Shown piece by piece: positions 1 to 12,640 of a stretch of 64,000 nt of DNA. Positions within the stretch are counted from its first letter, which is position 1; each line of letters starts with the position of its first letter. The translations under genes were made by a program, and so were the position numbers. The notes beneath the pieces are model-generated. The model had not been told where the DNA came from. It did not search any database and worked only from the letters and a program-made list of their open reading frames with translations. Source of the stretch: Motacilla alba alba (taxonomy: Eukaryota > Chordata > Aves > Passeriformes > Motacillidae); assembly GCF_015832195.1 (NCBI RefSeq), contig NC_052017.1, forward strand, positions 11,546,790 to 11,610,789, written 5' to 3'.

Positions 1-597
1 TGATTCCATTATTCTTTGTTTCATCTAAGAATATTAGTGAGGACACTATCTCCACTCACAGGATTACAAAATTTTAGTAAGCATATGAACACCATTTCAG
101 AAGGGACTTCCTGACCTGAAGTAGAGGAGAGAGGCATTTTTGGGTTAATCAGGGGGTTTTTTGCTTCTTTTTGGGAAGGAGTATTTAAATACCAATCTCT
201 TCATTTCTACAGTGTCATAAAGTTGCTGAACCAGAATGGAGAGGAAAGTGCTTCTGTTACTGAAGCAGAGTATAATAATATATTTACTTGCCATGTATCA
301 TTATCAAAGAAATACTGCAGCCAGGTTAGGCAGAACATTTGGAATCTCCCAATCATTTAAAATCTTGTTTCAAGCCAATAAAGTCTATAAGACAGTCTTT
401 ATAGACTAAAGAAAGTCTATAAGACAGGTACATCAATATGCATGTTTCATAATCCATTGTCTACTAATTTATCCAAATATTTTCTTTCTTTTTTTCTGAA
501 TTTTTTTACTATCTTCCATTATCTTTGTAAAGTGCTTGAGATGGGCTACTCATAGAAGAACATATTCTTTCAGGTAATTATTTATGTAAATTCTAAG
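1..597. other. Unique AT-rich non-coding DNA
   Basis: No open frame, RNA gene or recognised transposon is visible here. The only structure is the hairpin/direct-repeat cluster at 380-427, listed separately. The stretch ends at a tetranucleotide microsatellite. Confidence 0.6.
380..427. repeat. Direct repeat with an embedded hairpin
   Basis: A 16-base word (AAAGTCTATAAGACAG) occurs at 380-395 and again, identically, at 412-427, so the period is 32 bases. Between the copies, TTATAGACT at 399-407 is the exact reverse complement of AGTCTATAA at 382-390, giving a 9-bp stem with an 8-base loop. The second direct copy could pair with the same arm. This is read directly from the sequence. No function is implied, and template-switch slippage is a sufficient explanation. 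Confidence 0.85.
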
Positions 598-702
598 TCT
601 TCCTTCCTTCCTTCCTTCCTTCCTTCCTTCCTTCCTTCCTTCCTTCCTTCCTTCCTTCCTTCCTTCCTTCCTTCCTTCCTTCCTTCCTTCCTTCCTTCCT
701 TC
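598..702. repeat. (TTCC)n tetranucleotide microsatellite
   Basis: An essentially perfect run of TTCC units (GGAA on the other strand) about 105 bases long, or about 26 copies, with no visible interruption. Such purity suggests a young, length-variable locus. The strand asymmetry (all pyrimidine on the plus strand) would allow triplex-type folding. GGAA repeats are also ETS-family core sites, but nothing here shows use as an enhancer. Confidence 0.97.
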
Positions 703-1215
703 ATCTAGTCTTCAGCAATACATAAATGTGCTTAAATACACACATGACTATAGAGTTTGACTACAGCCTGCAGCATGTGCCCAATCCTCTCCCTCCCTCC
801 CTTCCCTCTACCTGTCCACCTCAGGGTTCTGTGCTACCCTTCCATATGTCCTGATCACAGTTCACTCAATCCCTTCTGCTCTAATGCTAACATGCTTGAA
901 AAGAGATCTCTGTCCTTCCTTATGAAAGCCAAGGCTAATCTGGAAAAGTTTTTATTTCCCAATTATATGATTAGTAATGGGAGTTTCATACAATGGATCT
1001 CACTTTACTCCCACGCAAAGCTCCATTTCACTGCAACATAATCCTGTCAACTAAAGAGCTGTTTTTATCTCAGTGTCAAGAGAAAGGAAAAGATCAGAAA
1101 TCTCTGTAAAGCAGGATTCTTTTAAAATTTTTGTTTGTAGCAACTCTTTGTGGAGAGGCTCTTTGAGTTTGAATGGTCAGATAAAAAAAAAACCACAGCT
1201 AATTTCTTTGCTGAA

Positions 1216-1245
1216 AAATAATAGTAATAATAATAACAACAATAA
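1216..1245. repeat. Degenerate (AAT)n run
   Basis: AAT/AAC trinucleotide units form an imperfect 30-base run. The strings of Asn (plus) and Ile, Val or Leu (minus) in overlapping open frames come from this microsatellite and not from protein coding. Confidence 0.8.
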
Positions 1246-1851
1246 CTCTGATAAATTGTTTTTCAGTGAGCTGAGGGTTTCTGGGGAGAAGCCTCCAGAG
1301 CAGAGAGGTGGGAGACACAAAGGGTGGGAGGGAGAATGGCAGCACTGCTGCTCCCCCACATCCCTGCTGAGCCCCCTGAGCTGGGGAATCAGCAGGGGGG
1401 AGCAAGCAGTGCCAAAATATTCCTCACAGCACTGTCTGACAAGAGAGCTCAGATGAAAGCTGTGCTATTTTAGTAAAAGTCTTTGGATAAAAATAAGACC
1501 ATAATACACAGCAGTGATCTAATAGTTTATAACAGGTTTATTCATGAGTCCTCATTTAGTGTCCACTTAGGTAAAACTCCTGTGGATTTATCAGCTAGTC
1601 AATCAAAAAGCAAAATATTTTGTCAAATGTTTAAAAATAAATAGCCATCTGACTTCAACAAAGGAACTTTTGCCCCATCCAGCTGTTGTTTTTATAGAGT
1701 TTTCTATCACCATTTATGGTGTTTCTTTTCTCTCCTGCTCCTATGCTCTGTTTCTCTTATGCAATGAATTGTGAGAGTAAGACAAACTAGGGAAGGAGAT
1801 AAAGACATCATGTGATTTTTCTTTATTTGTTCTGTAAAGCATGTAGCTCAT

Positions 1852-1869
1852 TTTATACAATTGTATAAA
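1852..1869. repeat. Perfect 18-base palindrome
   Basis: TTTATACAATTGTATAAA reads the same on both strands. It is AT-rich and has no loop, so extrusion is unlikely. It is recorded as a structural oddity only. Confidence 0.85.
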
Positions 1870-2289
1870 TGGCAGTAAAACACTTGGCCTCAGTGGGAGC
1901 TTTATTTGGGTAATTTCTACATAAGGATTGCAGTCTGGGGCTCCCACTGTTTTAAGCAGTTCCAAAATACTGAGATCACATCTGTACAATATCTAATATT
2001 TATTTTGCTTCTCTACAAAGCTGGATATTTGAAAAAAAAGGAGGAAGAAAAATAAAAACACTAAGTGAATGCATTTTAGGAGTGCGTAGCATTGGATGAT
2101 CTCTCCTCTGAGCTTTGTTTCTGTTTTCCATTTAAAATAATGTGTGAAAGTACCTGGCAGTTCTTATGTTTCCAATTGTAGTCTTTAAGCAAAAAACACT
2201 TTAAAGAGACTTTTCATTCTGAGAGAGAATAAAAAATGTTTTAAAATACCTTCTCTTAGGTACATAATAATGTTTATACATAAAAATCT

Positions 2290-2540
2290 TGTCCCTGTCC
2301 CAGAGGAGGATACAGTGAGGGGCAAGGTGACAAACCACAGCAGCTCTGTGCTGTGATGGCACAGGGTGCAGCATTTTGCTACAGCTTCTCCAGACTGCTC
2401 GTGCAGAATCCTGTGCTCCACTGGCATTGAGGGGCACAGCAGACTGGCACATCCCCAGCACGAGGGGCAGAGCTTGGCTGGGCACAGGGCTTCACAGGAA
2501 TTTCTTGTTGCATTTTCACAGGAGCAGACAAGCTGGCTAA
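2290..2540. other. GC-richer patch, nature unknown
   Basis: This block is clearly richer in G and C than its surroundings and carries overlapping open frames on both strands (for example 2201-2485 minus and 2366-2572 plus). The two strands cannot both code, and neither translation suggests a family. It could be an old transposon remnant or a local GC fluctuation. I do not recognise it. Confidence 0.3.
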
Positions 2541-5500
2541 GGATTTCACCAACGAGCCAAAATGTGACATGAAGCCTTTTTATCTGTATGAGTCAGAAAA
2601 GAACAAAACCTAAGAGGCTGCTGACTCTCACAGCCTGAGAATTGGTTTTTTGGTAGAGTCTACTGCTTTATGTAAATAATAAGCTTTCCAAGAATAACAC
2701 TGAATTCTTCTTTTAAATATTTAAACTCTGCAAGAGATTGGGTTAATCAGTAGAAGCAATATTGGACTGAGTATACATCATCCCAAACATTTTGAACCAT
2801 AGTCACCTATTCCCATCATCTAAACCAGCTACTTTGACAGAAATATGAATAATTATGCTGTTGGAAAATACCTGACTCTGCACAAAAGACTTAAAAAAAA
2901 AAGAACTGAGGAAATGGCTAAAGGGGCTAATAAAGAGCAATGAGGAGAAGAAATTAAATATTTGGAGAGATGAACACTGTGAAGTGGGGATGCCAAGTGA
3001 CATTAATTTGAAATTATGACTTTCTAATTGCTGTTCTCCTGCAGTTGAACTGTTTTTCTAAGATACATATTTGCTATTTCAGTGTATGAGCATGTCTTAC
3101 AGAGTCCCCTTGTAGATCTCTGTTGAGTCTGTTACAATTTGCTTGCCTTGAAACTCAATAGCTCTTTTTTGCTGCTGCTATGGCCTTTGTGACCAGTGTA
3201 GACATAAATGTGGAAGGAGCACAAACCCAGAGGAAAGGAAGGTGTTAAAGAATAAATGGTCCTGTAAAACTTTTTCGGCTCTTAATCCAGCTCTCACATC
3301 AAGAGGCACTCAGGACCCTACGGCAGGAATTTCTACAAATGCCAGTCAAAAAATACTTGTTCTCTTTTGAAAAAAGTTATACTGAAGAGCCATCATGGGG
3401 ATCTTGCTTCTACATGAAGACATCATAAGAGGAATAAACAAAGTTCAGTCCATATGAAGGGCTTTCATCTTTCAACAAGACTTGGAATCTTTGATAGTGG
3501 ATATTTATATGCCTAAGATACAAGCACTTGAAGTATGAGCACCTAAGCACAAAGGTAAGTTTTGTGACAAAGAATGAAAAGTATTGTGTGGGAGGAGAGG
3601 CTGAACAGGGACACAGTCATTTTCTTACCCTCTGGAAGCACACAGAATGGTGAAAAAGAAGCAGGATGTAACAGTTTTCTTGAATGTCCAGTAAATCTGC
3701 TCCATATGCAAACAGCTAGAAGTGATACTGAAACAAGCAGTATGCTTTGTTGTTTGAAAATTGAATCCATCAAAGGCCTCTAGCTAGCTGACATCTTGGA
3801 ATTAAAACTGTCCCTCCAAATAGGCCAGAAAAGGCTACTGGATTTCTGGGACCTTCAATGTACTGGTGAGAGATGTATAAGCTTGAATATGGTCCTTTAT
3901 GCTTTCTTAAAAGTAGAGTGTAATGTGCAAGGTAGCCCATGGACAGAATAGTCATTCCACTTTAATTTTAGAGAGAATGAATTGCTAGAGTACTACAAAA
4001 TAAAAACCAGGTTATAAAACATGCAGGAGAAGAACAAGTTGTACTGCCAGCTCCAGCTCAGATACATATGCACAATGCTGACAAACTGAGCTGTCTTTCC
4101 CAGCCTCAGTGACAGTAAATAAAGAGCGATGGCTAACAAAAACAATGTGATAAAGGCTGGGTTGTGTGAATTGCTCTTTTGCAGGAAACCCATAGTACAA
4201 CGTATTCATTAGTCATATTATTGCTAACTGAGGGCTGTGTATAGCTCCCTCTCCACCCAGCTCAAAGCACAGTATGTACTGTATGTTTCCTCTGATGCAT
4301 TGGTAGTGATCAAATCTAAGCTGGCTCTAATGTAAGTCAGAAAGGAAAATAAAACCAGCAGTTCTTAGAAGGGGAGGAAAAAGAAAGCAAAGGAACAGTA
4401 AGGACACATTAATTTAAAGTGATGTGAAAGACTGAGGGTATGTACTGCATGAGATGAAAAAAAATATGGGAAGTGGCATTCCACGAGAAGTAGAAAAAAA
4501 TCTATAGCAATTGGCAGTGTTTTACATTTGTGCATTATGGTTCTTGGCTCAGCTACTGCCAGTGGTGGTGTTTATTAGAATGCTGCCTGTACTACCAAGG
4601 ACCAAAAAAGAGCTGGCAGCCTACAGCTGGTGATGTGCTTTATGTCAAGAGTAAAGGTAGAAGGACTGATACAGACAACAGACCAACAATTTTCTCATTG
4701 GGACAAAAGGATTCCTGATGGTTTTAATCCAGAAGGGAAGATGGTTGATCAGCCTGGAGTGCATTCCGGTCTTTTGAGTGTCTGAAGTCATTACTTAAAG
4801 GGCTTGGAGGGTGTGAGGGCATTCAACTACTCAGTGCTTGCTCATCACCTCCAGCAAAAGGAGTCAGAAGGCTCCATTATGAGTCTAGTAACAGTAAATC
4901 CTAAAATACTCCCTGATTTCCCAATTTACTCTTTCAGGTTTGAGAGCTGAGGAGGCACTGGTGAGGTAGAGTCAGATGTTCAATCCAGTCACTTCAAAGT
5001 AACAAGTTACCACACATCAAGGCCGTGGTAAAGGTTCTTGTGAGAGCTCTGAGCCAAAGGCAGATGCCTGATGAATTGAGACAATTTAGTCCAGAGTGGA
5101 AAGGAGCTGTGTGCAGCCATGGACACTGCTTTGGAGACAACATTATCTCCCTTGTCAGTGCTGCTCCTACACCTGAATGTTGTCACGCACAGGAGCAGAA
5201 ACATTTCCTGCTGTGTCCTTGTACCTCATTTCACCTCCAGGACTGTGGATAAGCCACATGTCTGTGTGAAGAGAGATTGTCAAAGGAGCTTAAAGAGGTA
5301 AAAATATCTGAAGTCTACTGAAATTCAGTGCAAATTGAATGTTTAACAGATTAAGACCCCAATTAAATTATCAAGGATTCAGAAAAACCCCACAGATATT
5401 GCAGGTGTAAATTCATGTAATTGCATAGTACCAAGTCCCAGTTTAACTTCACCCATAATCTCATTTTGTTCTGTAAAACACATAGTTTACCTAAGATTTT

Positions 5501-8500
5501 AAAAGCAATTCATTTCTTTTGACAGATAAGACATTACATTATTTTCTTACATTTGGATTGTCATCAGTCATCAAGTCAGAGATAACCCAAAGTCATTATA
5601 CCAAGTACTTGTAATTTTCCCCCTCAGAAAAAAAAAGCACTGAATCCTCACCCCAGTTGACTTTTGTCTAGGTACAGGAATATAAAACCCAACAGAGAGA
5701 AGCTCAACATTTGCACTGACAGCTGCACAGGGCTTAGCTTTATCATAAATGAATATGACTTTCCCAGAAAAATGAATTTGGAAATTCAGTGTGTGCTCAC
5801 CAGGTTATTGAAGGAAGGCTCACTGGGAAGCCTTGTGATGATCTACACTGAGTTTCTGCAGGGCACCCCCTCGAAACAAGGATTGGCACTGGAGACACAC
5901 TCCATTATTAATTAAGGCTGCGATGCTTCTGCAACACTTATCATCTTGTAAACTTTTTATGCAAAATATGAATATTCCTGAAACTGTATTTTGGGCTTAC
6001 TGATTTGCCTGGTGACATGGCTCCAAGCTGCATATGAGGTTTTCTAGTTTGCTCTGGGGACTAGCTCAGTTGCTGCTGAGACACAGGCTTTGATGGAGAC
6101 TTACAATATCCATCAAACACTTTATTGGCCAAAGGAGAGCCAAGGATTAAAACCTTAATCCTTGAAGCAAATTTTATTTCCTAACTTTTATTTCGCTCAC
6201 AAAACAAAGTCCCTATAAACCCAGCTAGTAGGATTTACTGGATGCATTTTTCCAGCTTGAAAGCAAATCTTTAACTCTCTATCCTTCATTTTATGAGACA
6301 CTGTGAGCTCATCAGAGTACTCCAGTGCAGGCTTGAGCCTCAGCTTCTTTTGTACTTGCCTTGACCAAAAGGTCTCAAGAGTATGGACAGCACCTCAGGA
6401 ATGGTGGGCCTGAGAGTGGCGAAGAGCAGGATTGAAAATAGAATTAGATCAGAAATAGGAGTTTGTTACTATTTGCCTGTCAATATTCTGGTTCAAGCTG
6501 CAGTGAAGCACTGAGGAGCTGCTTCTGGACATTAACTGCTGTCCATTGCTCTGCTCATCAGTTCTTTTGCATTATGTAGCCTTGTACACTGAATAAAATG
6601 TACAAACCAGCAGCCCTCTGAGGACAAAAGATGAAGACACTTCCTCCTGCATTTGAGGTAGCTTGGAAGGGCAACAGAGCAACTGAGGACCAGGAAATGT
6701 TGAGATAGTAAATGACACATACCTATTGCCAGGGCTGCTCAGGAAACTCCCTGATTAATTTACCTGATTTTTAGAGGGGACCATTTTGCTGGAACAGCCC
6801 AGGAGAGCAGAGGTAACACTGTACTTGAACCCCCTTTCTGAAGGAATTTTTATGCTAACAGGACAAGATTTATATATTCAGCTAGCACAATGAAATTAAG
6901 ATGTGTAATCTAAAGGCAGCAACTATGTTTTAGAACATGAAAAGCAGTGTCAGGAGAGACAGTAAAGTTAAACAAGGCAAAACATAGAAAAAACAAATAT
7001 ATTATACCAATATGTAATTATCTACCCAAAGAGTAGGGCATTTAAGGAGAATATCAGGTCATGCTTGAGTTAATTCACATAGAGATGCATCTCAGTATTT
7101 GGAAGCATTTCAATGGTACTTCATTCTTTAGACATGCAATGAGGTGTCAGTGGTTAAAAGGATAAATCCCAGTCTATTAGATGAATCAATGGAGCTTTTA
7201 CTCACCATGACTACTGGTGGCAGAAATTCTTCAGAAATTAAATATTTATTAGCAAAACAGATATTGAGAAAATAATGTCATCAAAACTTTTCATAAGAAA
7301 AAAAAAGAAGGAAATGAAAGGAACCTACATAGATGCAATGTAATTTTTTTACTAGTTCCTACCTAAAGTCTTCTAAAAAGAAATTTTGAAAAAAGTGAAA
7401 GTGAGAATTTTTGAATGGATATGTAGAGAGGAATCAGTGAGAAAAAAAAGAGAGAAATCAAGTAGGTTTCAAGGAAATTCTGCCTGCTCTACATGTGTAT
7501 TTACAGGAAATAAAAGTACAGCACAGGAGAATATGAGCTTGCAGTTACTGAGGTTTTCGAAGTAGGACTGGCTGCAAAGGCATGTCCCACACCAGCCAGC
7601 ACAAACTGTACTGTAAACTGGAAATGACAGGAGAGCACTTTCACCCCGTCTATAGCACATTATGGGAACAACACCAAAGCCCAGGGTTGCCTTGACCTAA
7701 AGAAAAGCCAAATACTTTGGCAGAACATAATGTAGGTTCTTCCAAATATGGAAGTTTTTTCTGATCTCTGGGCATATTTCAGCAGAACTATTTTTAAACA
7801 TAATGTTCACGCTTTTCAAGTACTTTTTCTTTGATTGGGGAGCAGAAAAAATGGAGTGTAGTAATTCCCATCAGGTTTTTTTTTCCATTTTCCAAACAGG
7901 ATGTTCCTGGTTTCAGGAATATCAAATAATACTACTGCATGTGTACAGCTGAGAGATAACAACCATATTTCTTTCCTCCCCACAGATTTTTTTTAATCTT
8001 TTTTTTTTTTTTTTAAGAAGGAAAACAAAAAGTTAGGATTATCTCCCCTCCTCCAACTCAATAACAGAAGTTAGCATAATCTAGTCTGGCCAAAGCAGCA
8101 GAACTTTTAGAGAACTATTATCCCTCACTGTTTTCCAGCTCTCTGAGAACTCACACACAAGTTTCTGTAGGAAGACATAAATTCCAGCACCTGGAGCCCT
8201 ACAGTGGCATTAAAACATCATTTTGTCATCTCTGTGTATATATAAAGATTTTAAGTGACACTGAAATTATTAATATATCTTCTGAGTGCTTCTGTGTAGA
8301 AGATGTAACCACAGCTACAGAAGATGAAACTGGGCACGAGGACTAACTGACACTGGTTAATTATCACCATGAGCACAGTTCCAAGGCTGCTGACAGTCCA
8401 GGATCAATTACATGAGCCATGCCAAGCACTTGCAATATAGGACTCTTGATTTATTCTGCAATGCAAAAACATCCTATGTCTAGAAACACTTAACCTTTCA

Positions 8501-8894
8501 GAGACCTTTGGTTACAAAGGCACCTAATGCAGAAAAGATGTTTTTTCTCTTTTTTTTTCTTCATAGCTAGGTCCTGGAAATGGAAAAATAAGATCAGGTA
8601 TTCCTAATTTTATGATCATTCTCAAGAATTGGTGTGGACCAAGGAATAGTCCCAATGGCCAATCTGGATATGGTATTTCTGGTTTCAGCAGGTAAAAAAG
8701 TTCAGCTCTATGGACAATGGCCCTGTCTTACCACTTGGTTCAGGATCAAAGAACATTCTCTGGTCACTTTTATTGACTAGAGCAGATGCAGCTGTGATGG
8801 AGCACAGCCATTGTAGAAGTCTTGATTCCGGTTATTTTGCTTGCCTATGACGCAGATTGATTCAAATTTGCTTAATTTAATGTCCTTGATTTGC

Positions 8895-9440
8895 TTATTT
8901 AATGTAACATAAGAACACAAAAAGCCTTTTCTGGGTCAGTCCCAAATCTTTCCCTAACAATGAGAAAAAGCTTACAGATGAGTTTAAGGACAGGACAGAC
9001 GTAGCAGGACTTGCCAAGAATTCTCTCTTCAGTTCCAGGCATTTCAAGTTCAGGGGTTGCTCAAGCCAGAAACACTTAGTGTTCAATAATCCCTAACATA
9101 TGGCTCTTGTGTCAGTGTGAAGCTGGGGAAGCCTTTGGCCCCCCCAGTACATTGCAGCATTGTCTGTGTCTTACCTTCCTTCCCTTTGTGTGAGAATGAG
9201 CCCCTTTGTCTGCTTTCGGTCTGCCAACTGCTAGTTTGATTTGATGTCATTGTGCTGCAGCAGCGAACACTGACTGATCTTTCTCTGTTTATCCTCTCCA
9301 TGTAACTCGTGATTTTATAGATCACTTTCCTTTGAGGCACCTTAATTGATTTATTTTCCAGGAAAAACCATGTATTTGGTGATTCTTCCCTCAGATGGCA
9401 TTTCATAATTTTGTCACATGCGTGCTCCTTTTCTATCTCC
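8895..9440 (-). mobile_element. Old, diverged CR1-type LINE 3' region
   Basis: The plus strand here reads as the reverse complement of an ancient sauropsid CR1-like 3' region. Near 8906-8940 there is a recognisable ACATAAGAAC...CTGGGTCAG block that in related repeats lies at the 3' end. Around 9285-9325 there is a TCTCCATGTAACTCGTGATTTTATAG-like block, and near 9425-9460 a CTTTTTCTA-like block, in the order expected for an element on the minus strand. The middle is heavily eroded. The 107-codon minus-strand open frame at 9083-9406 falls inside this repeat and is not a gene. The match rests on my memory of the family's landmark words, so the boundaries and subfamily are uncertain. Confidence 0.5.
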
Positions 9441-9502
9441 AGTTCCTTTTTTATCCTTCCTTTTTTTTTTTTTTTCTTTTCCTTTTCTTTTTTTTTCCTC
9501 CC
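9441..9502. repeat. Pyrimidine-rich (T/C) tract
   Basis: About 60 bases almost wholly of T and C, including a T15 run and CTTTTCCTTTTC-type units. This is low-complexity sequence at the edge of the old CR1 remnant. Confidence 0.8.
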
Positions 9503-10644
9503 ATATAGATAGAAGAGGTCATTTAAGTTGTTCAGGATGGGAGAGATCTCTTACTGGATGTGCATGGTGCCTCGAGCAGGGTTGAGTAGGTGCTGCTGTA
9601 ATACAATATTCGGGAAGAGCTCTACATCAAAGGCAAGATTTATGTAGCTATTCAAGTACCTTAGAAGCCAGAAGGTGACAAACAAAATTTACAGGAGCAT
9701 CTCTGCAGATTAGATGCCTAACTTCTCCTGATAGTCTTACCAGCACAGCAGAATCCTTTTCATGTTGCTAATCTTTTGGATAACAGCCCATAGGTCAGTG
9801 ATTAAAAGCAATCAGGGATACCATATGCACACAGAAAACAGCACTGCTCCTTCACAGGACCAATCAGCATCCAGGCATGACATATCTGTAGAAATAGAGT
9901 GAGTCTGGCAAATAAAAATAATGTGAATTTTGATGATTCACAGGTAATATTCGTCTTGTGAATATAAAAGAGGTAATAAAAATCACAAGGAAAGAAGATT
10001 CAGCAACACTGGATTAATAAGCTGTAAGAAATGAGTCTGGAAAATTAATGAAGTTATAAGAAATCTAGGAGAAAAGATAGACATATTATATATTTCTTCC
10101 AGAGAGTTGTTTTTCTCTCTGACACTTAATGTTCGGTTAAAGAGTAGAATTAAAAATCAATTTAAAATTTTTGAAATGCCCCTATTTTCAATGTAGAAAG
10201 AAGGGATTATGATGAATCAGACCAGTAAAGTTTTCAGTAGTTTCAAACCTGGTTAAGTAGTGCTGCCTTTATTATGGGAAGATGGGAAAGAAAAGATGGC
10301 CTTTTCAAGACAAGGATACAGCTGCAGACACTTGGGTTGTAAACTCAAACTTGTATTCTCAAATTACTGCGTGCTCTTCTGGTGTCTTTAACCTTTGGAC
10401 AGCTAATGCACCACTTTGATATGGAACCTCTTTACAATGAAGCCAGAAAACACATCTACACATTTTTTGGAAAGTATTGAATTTTGTGAAAACAATTAAT
10501 CTGACCTCAACAGTTCTAGTTTTTGATGCTTTTGAGGCTGAGAGGGAAAAAATGGCTGAAATTAATTCCATCTGTATACCTGTGATACCTGTTTGTGTGT
10601 TTAAAGAGTTTAGGAGCCAGGGGTAGCCCTGGGATGCTTCTACA

Positions 10645-10645
<1 letters not shown>
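9503..10645. other. Unique non-coding stretch
   Basis: AT-rich unique sequence with no supported gene or named repeat. It runs up to the long A tract. The minus-strand frame 10359-10736 crosses that tract and is only open because poly-T codes for Phe. Confidence 0.55.

Positions 10646-10696
<51 letters not shown>
10646..10696 (+). repeat. Uninterrupted A51 homopolymer
   Basis: Fifty-one consecutive A residues lie between TACAC and GTCCTTGACC. CR1 elements, the main avian retrotransposons, do not end in poly(A), so a tract this long is not explained by the usual local repeats. There is no AATAAA within 30 bases upstream, no obvious target-site duplication and no recognisable upstream mRNA-like sequence, so a retrocopy is not supported. 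A mononucleotide microsatellite or an assembly-sensitive homopolymer is the simpler reading. Confidence 0.95.
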
Positions 10697-10700
<4 letters not shown>

Positions 10701-12620
10701 TTGACCAGGGTTTTGCAGAGCATAACCAAGTTTCAAAATGCAGCTTTATTTGGATTTGATGTATTTATTTCTCATGAAAAGATTTCTTAATGTCATGTAC
10801 TTTCCAGCATGTTGTGTACAGGCACACACAGAGCTGAGGAAGCTATTCTCAACAAAACAACTTACTCATCAAAAATTGCTGCTTTATGCTTTTCAGGAAA
10901 ATTATTTGTGTAAAATCTTCTTTTTTTTTTTTAATTTTTTTTAATCTGGGACTACTCTGGAATAAATGTATGCTTAGAGTGAATAAAGCTGGCAAAACCA
11001 GGCATTATCTGACTGGTTTGTACAAACATGCTGTAGCCTGTGGATTCTTTGCAAGCTGTTTCCTGTCTTAACTGCGTGTATTGTGTTTGTACTGGGAATT
11101 TATTTTCATGCTGCTCAGTTGTATGAGTTCACCTGGATCACGGGGTTACATACATTTCCTAAATGGGAATGCTGCATCTTCAGTCCACTGCTACACTGTG
11201 CCTACAGTTTGTCTGAACTCCCAGCAAATTTGCACCAATGGTTTGGTTCCTTCTCTTCCTATGAAAAGATTGTCCTAAGAAGAATTTTCTTGCCTGAAAA
11301 ATATCAGACAAGAATATATATACAAAATACATATATAAAATTTATATAGAATATCAGTTGCAGGTTTTACTGGGGAAAGGACAAGGCAAAGCAGAGAAAA
11401 GAGGAGAATTAAAACTGTAGTAGTGCTTCCATTAGTACTGTAAGGTTCGTGCACTTCAGATCAGCAGGAGCTCCTTCTCCACATTACAGCTGCATGTGGC
11501 CTTGGCCAGAGAAAATGGTCCTCTGGATTCAACACCAAGCTAACTGCACGAACTCTGTGGTCTGTGTACACAAAACATTGGGTTAAAAGATGCAAAATTC
11601 ATCAGTGGTCTTCAAATGAGTAAATTTCAATGGGTGATTTTTTTGAGTCAATGTAAAATGAATGTTTATGACTAGTTTTCCTAGATGCTGCTATAATACA
11701 ATGACTGTGGACTGTTGAACCATATGCCTTATTTCAGGCAGAACTGATGTACCTCCAAGAGAGGATTATATAATCCCCTTTCAGATCAGATGGTCTGTGA
11801 AAGTGCAGATGAACGCAGAGCACACATTGAAGAAAGCTGGAAAGCAATAAGGTTTCTTGTTTAATGTTAGTGTTACTGTCTTTCGCTTATAATAAATGAG
11901 CATTAGAAAGGGTTTCACTCACAACAAACACTTCTGATATCATAATAGACTAAAAAATAGAGTTTTTACGGGCCCTTACTCATATAAATTATAACAGCAA
12001 CTGGATACAATGTCAGGCGAATGGCTTATGCATTATATGAGTGTGTGAACCAAACACTTCTGTTGACATTATAAGAAGTCATTACACTTTCAATTGACTT
12101 ATTTTGCCATTGCAAACACTGTTATCTGCTTACTGGGAGACTTTTTTTCTATCTGTATTTTTCAGGGGAAAATGTTATATAGCCTTAAGAAGTGTTGCTG
12201 TTAATAGGATTCTAAAATTTTTTTATATACATAGACACATTTTTGATCCCTTTCAGTTAAAGAAGGAACAGAATAATTATTGAAAGGCTGCTTCCAGACA
12301 TTTGATAGATGTCAATTTCTGTGTGATATAGTAGTCCCTTTTTTCTGTGACATATAGCACGTGCTGTACTAGCTGTGGAGATTGCAAACACACTGTCTTT
12401 CTCTTTTTTTTTCTTATCCTTCCATACCCTAACAATTAATTTCCCGATATTCATTACTTCATATATTTATCCCCCTAGTTGCCTCAAAAATTTACAGCTC
12501 TTTAGTGTAAACCAGTGCTAAAGTGCACAGGAAAACACATATTTATGAAACAATGTTTAATATTCCCTCATTTCATCAACTTATAAGGATTAAATACATG
12601 AACCACCAAATACTTTGACT

Positions 12621-12640
12621 GTTTGTTTGTTTGTTTGTTT
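12621..12640. repeat. (GTTT)5 short tandem repeat
   Basis: Five perfect GTTT units running into a T run. Ordinary low-complexity sequence. Confidence 0.9.

Larger units (their letters stand above)
703..8894. other. Long unique stretch without a supported gene
   Basis: About 8.2 kb of AT-rich unique DNA. Open frames of 60-127 codons occur on both strands but overlap each other, lack a shared codon pattern and match no family I recognise. Minor structures are a short AAT-rich run at about 1216-1245, a perfect 18-base palindrome at 1852-1869, a GC-richer patch at about 2290-2540, and T-rich runs near 7987-8014. I see no splice-bounded exon or transposon here. Confidence 0.5.

Noticed and set aside
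9083..9406. 107-codon minus-strand frame
   Set aside because: It lies inside the old CR1-like remnant and has no independent coding signal.
10600..10696. Processed retrocopy ending in the A51 tract
   Set aside because: No AATAAA-type signal within 30 bases upstream, no recognisable coding sequence upstream and no target-site duplication were found.
10359..10736. 125-codon minus-strand frame with a Phe run
   Set aside because: The frame is held open by the A51 tract read as poly-Phe. It is an artefact of the homopolymer.
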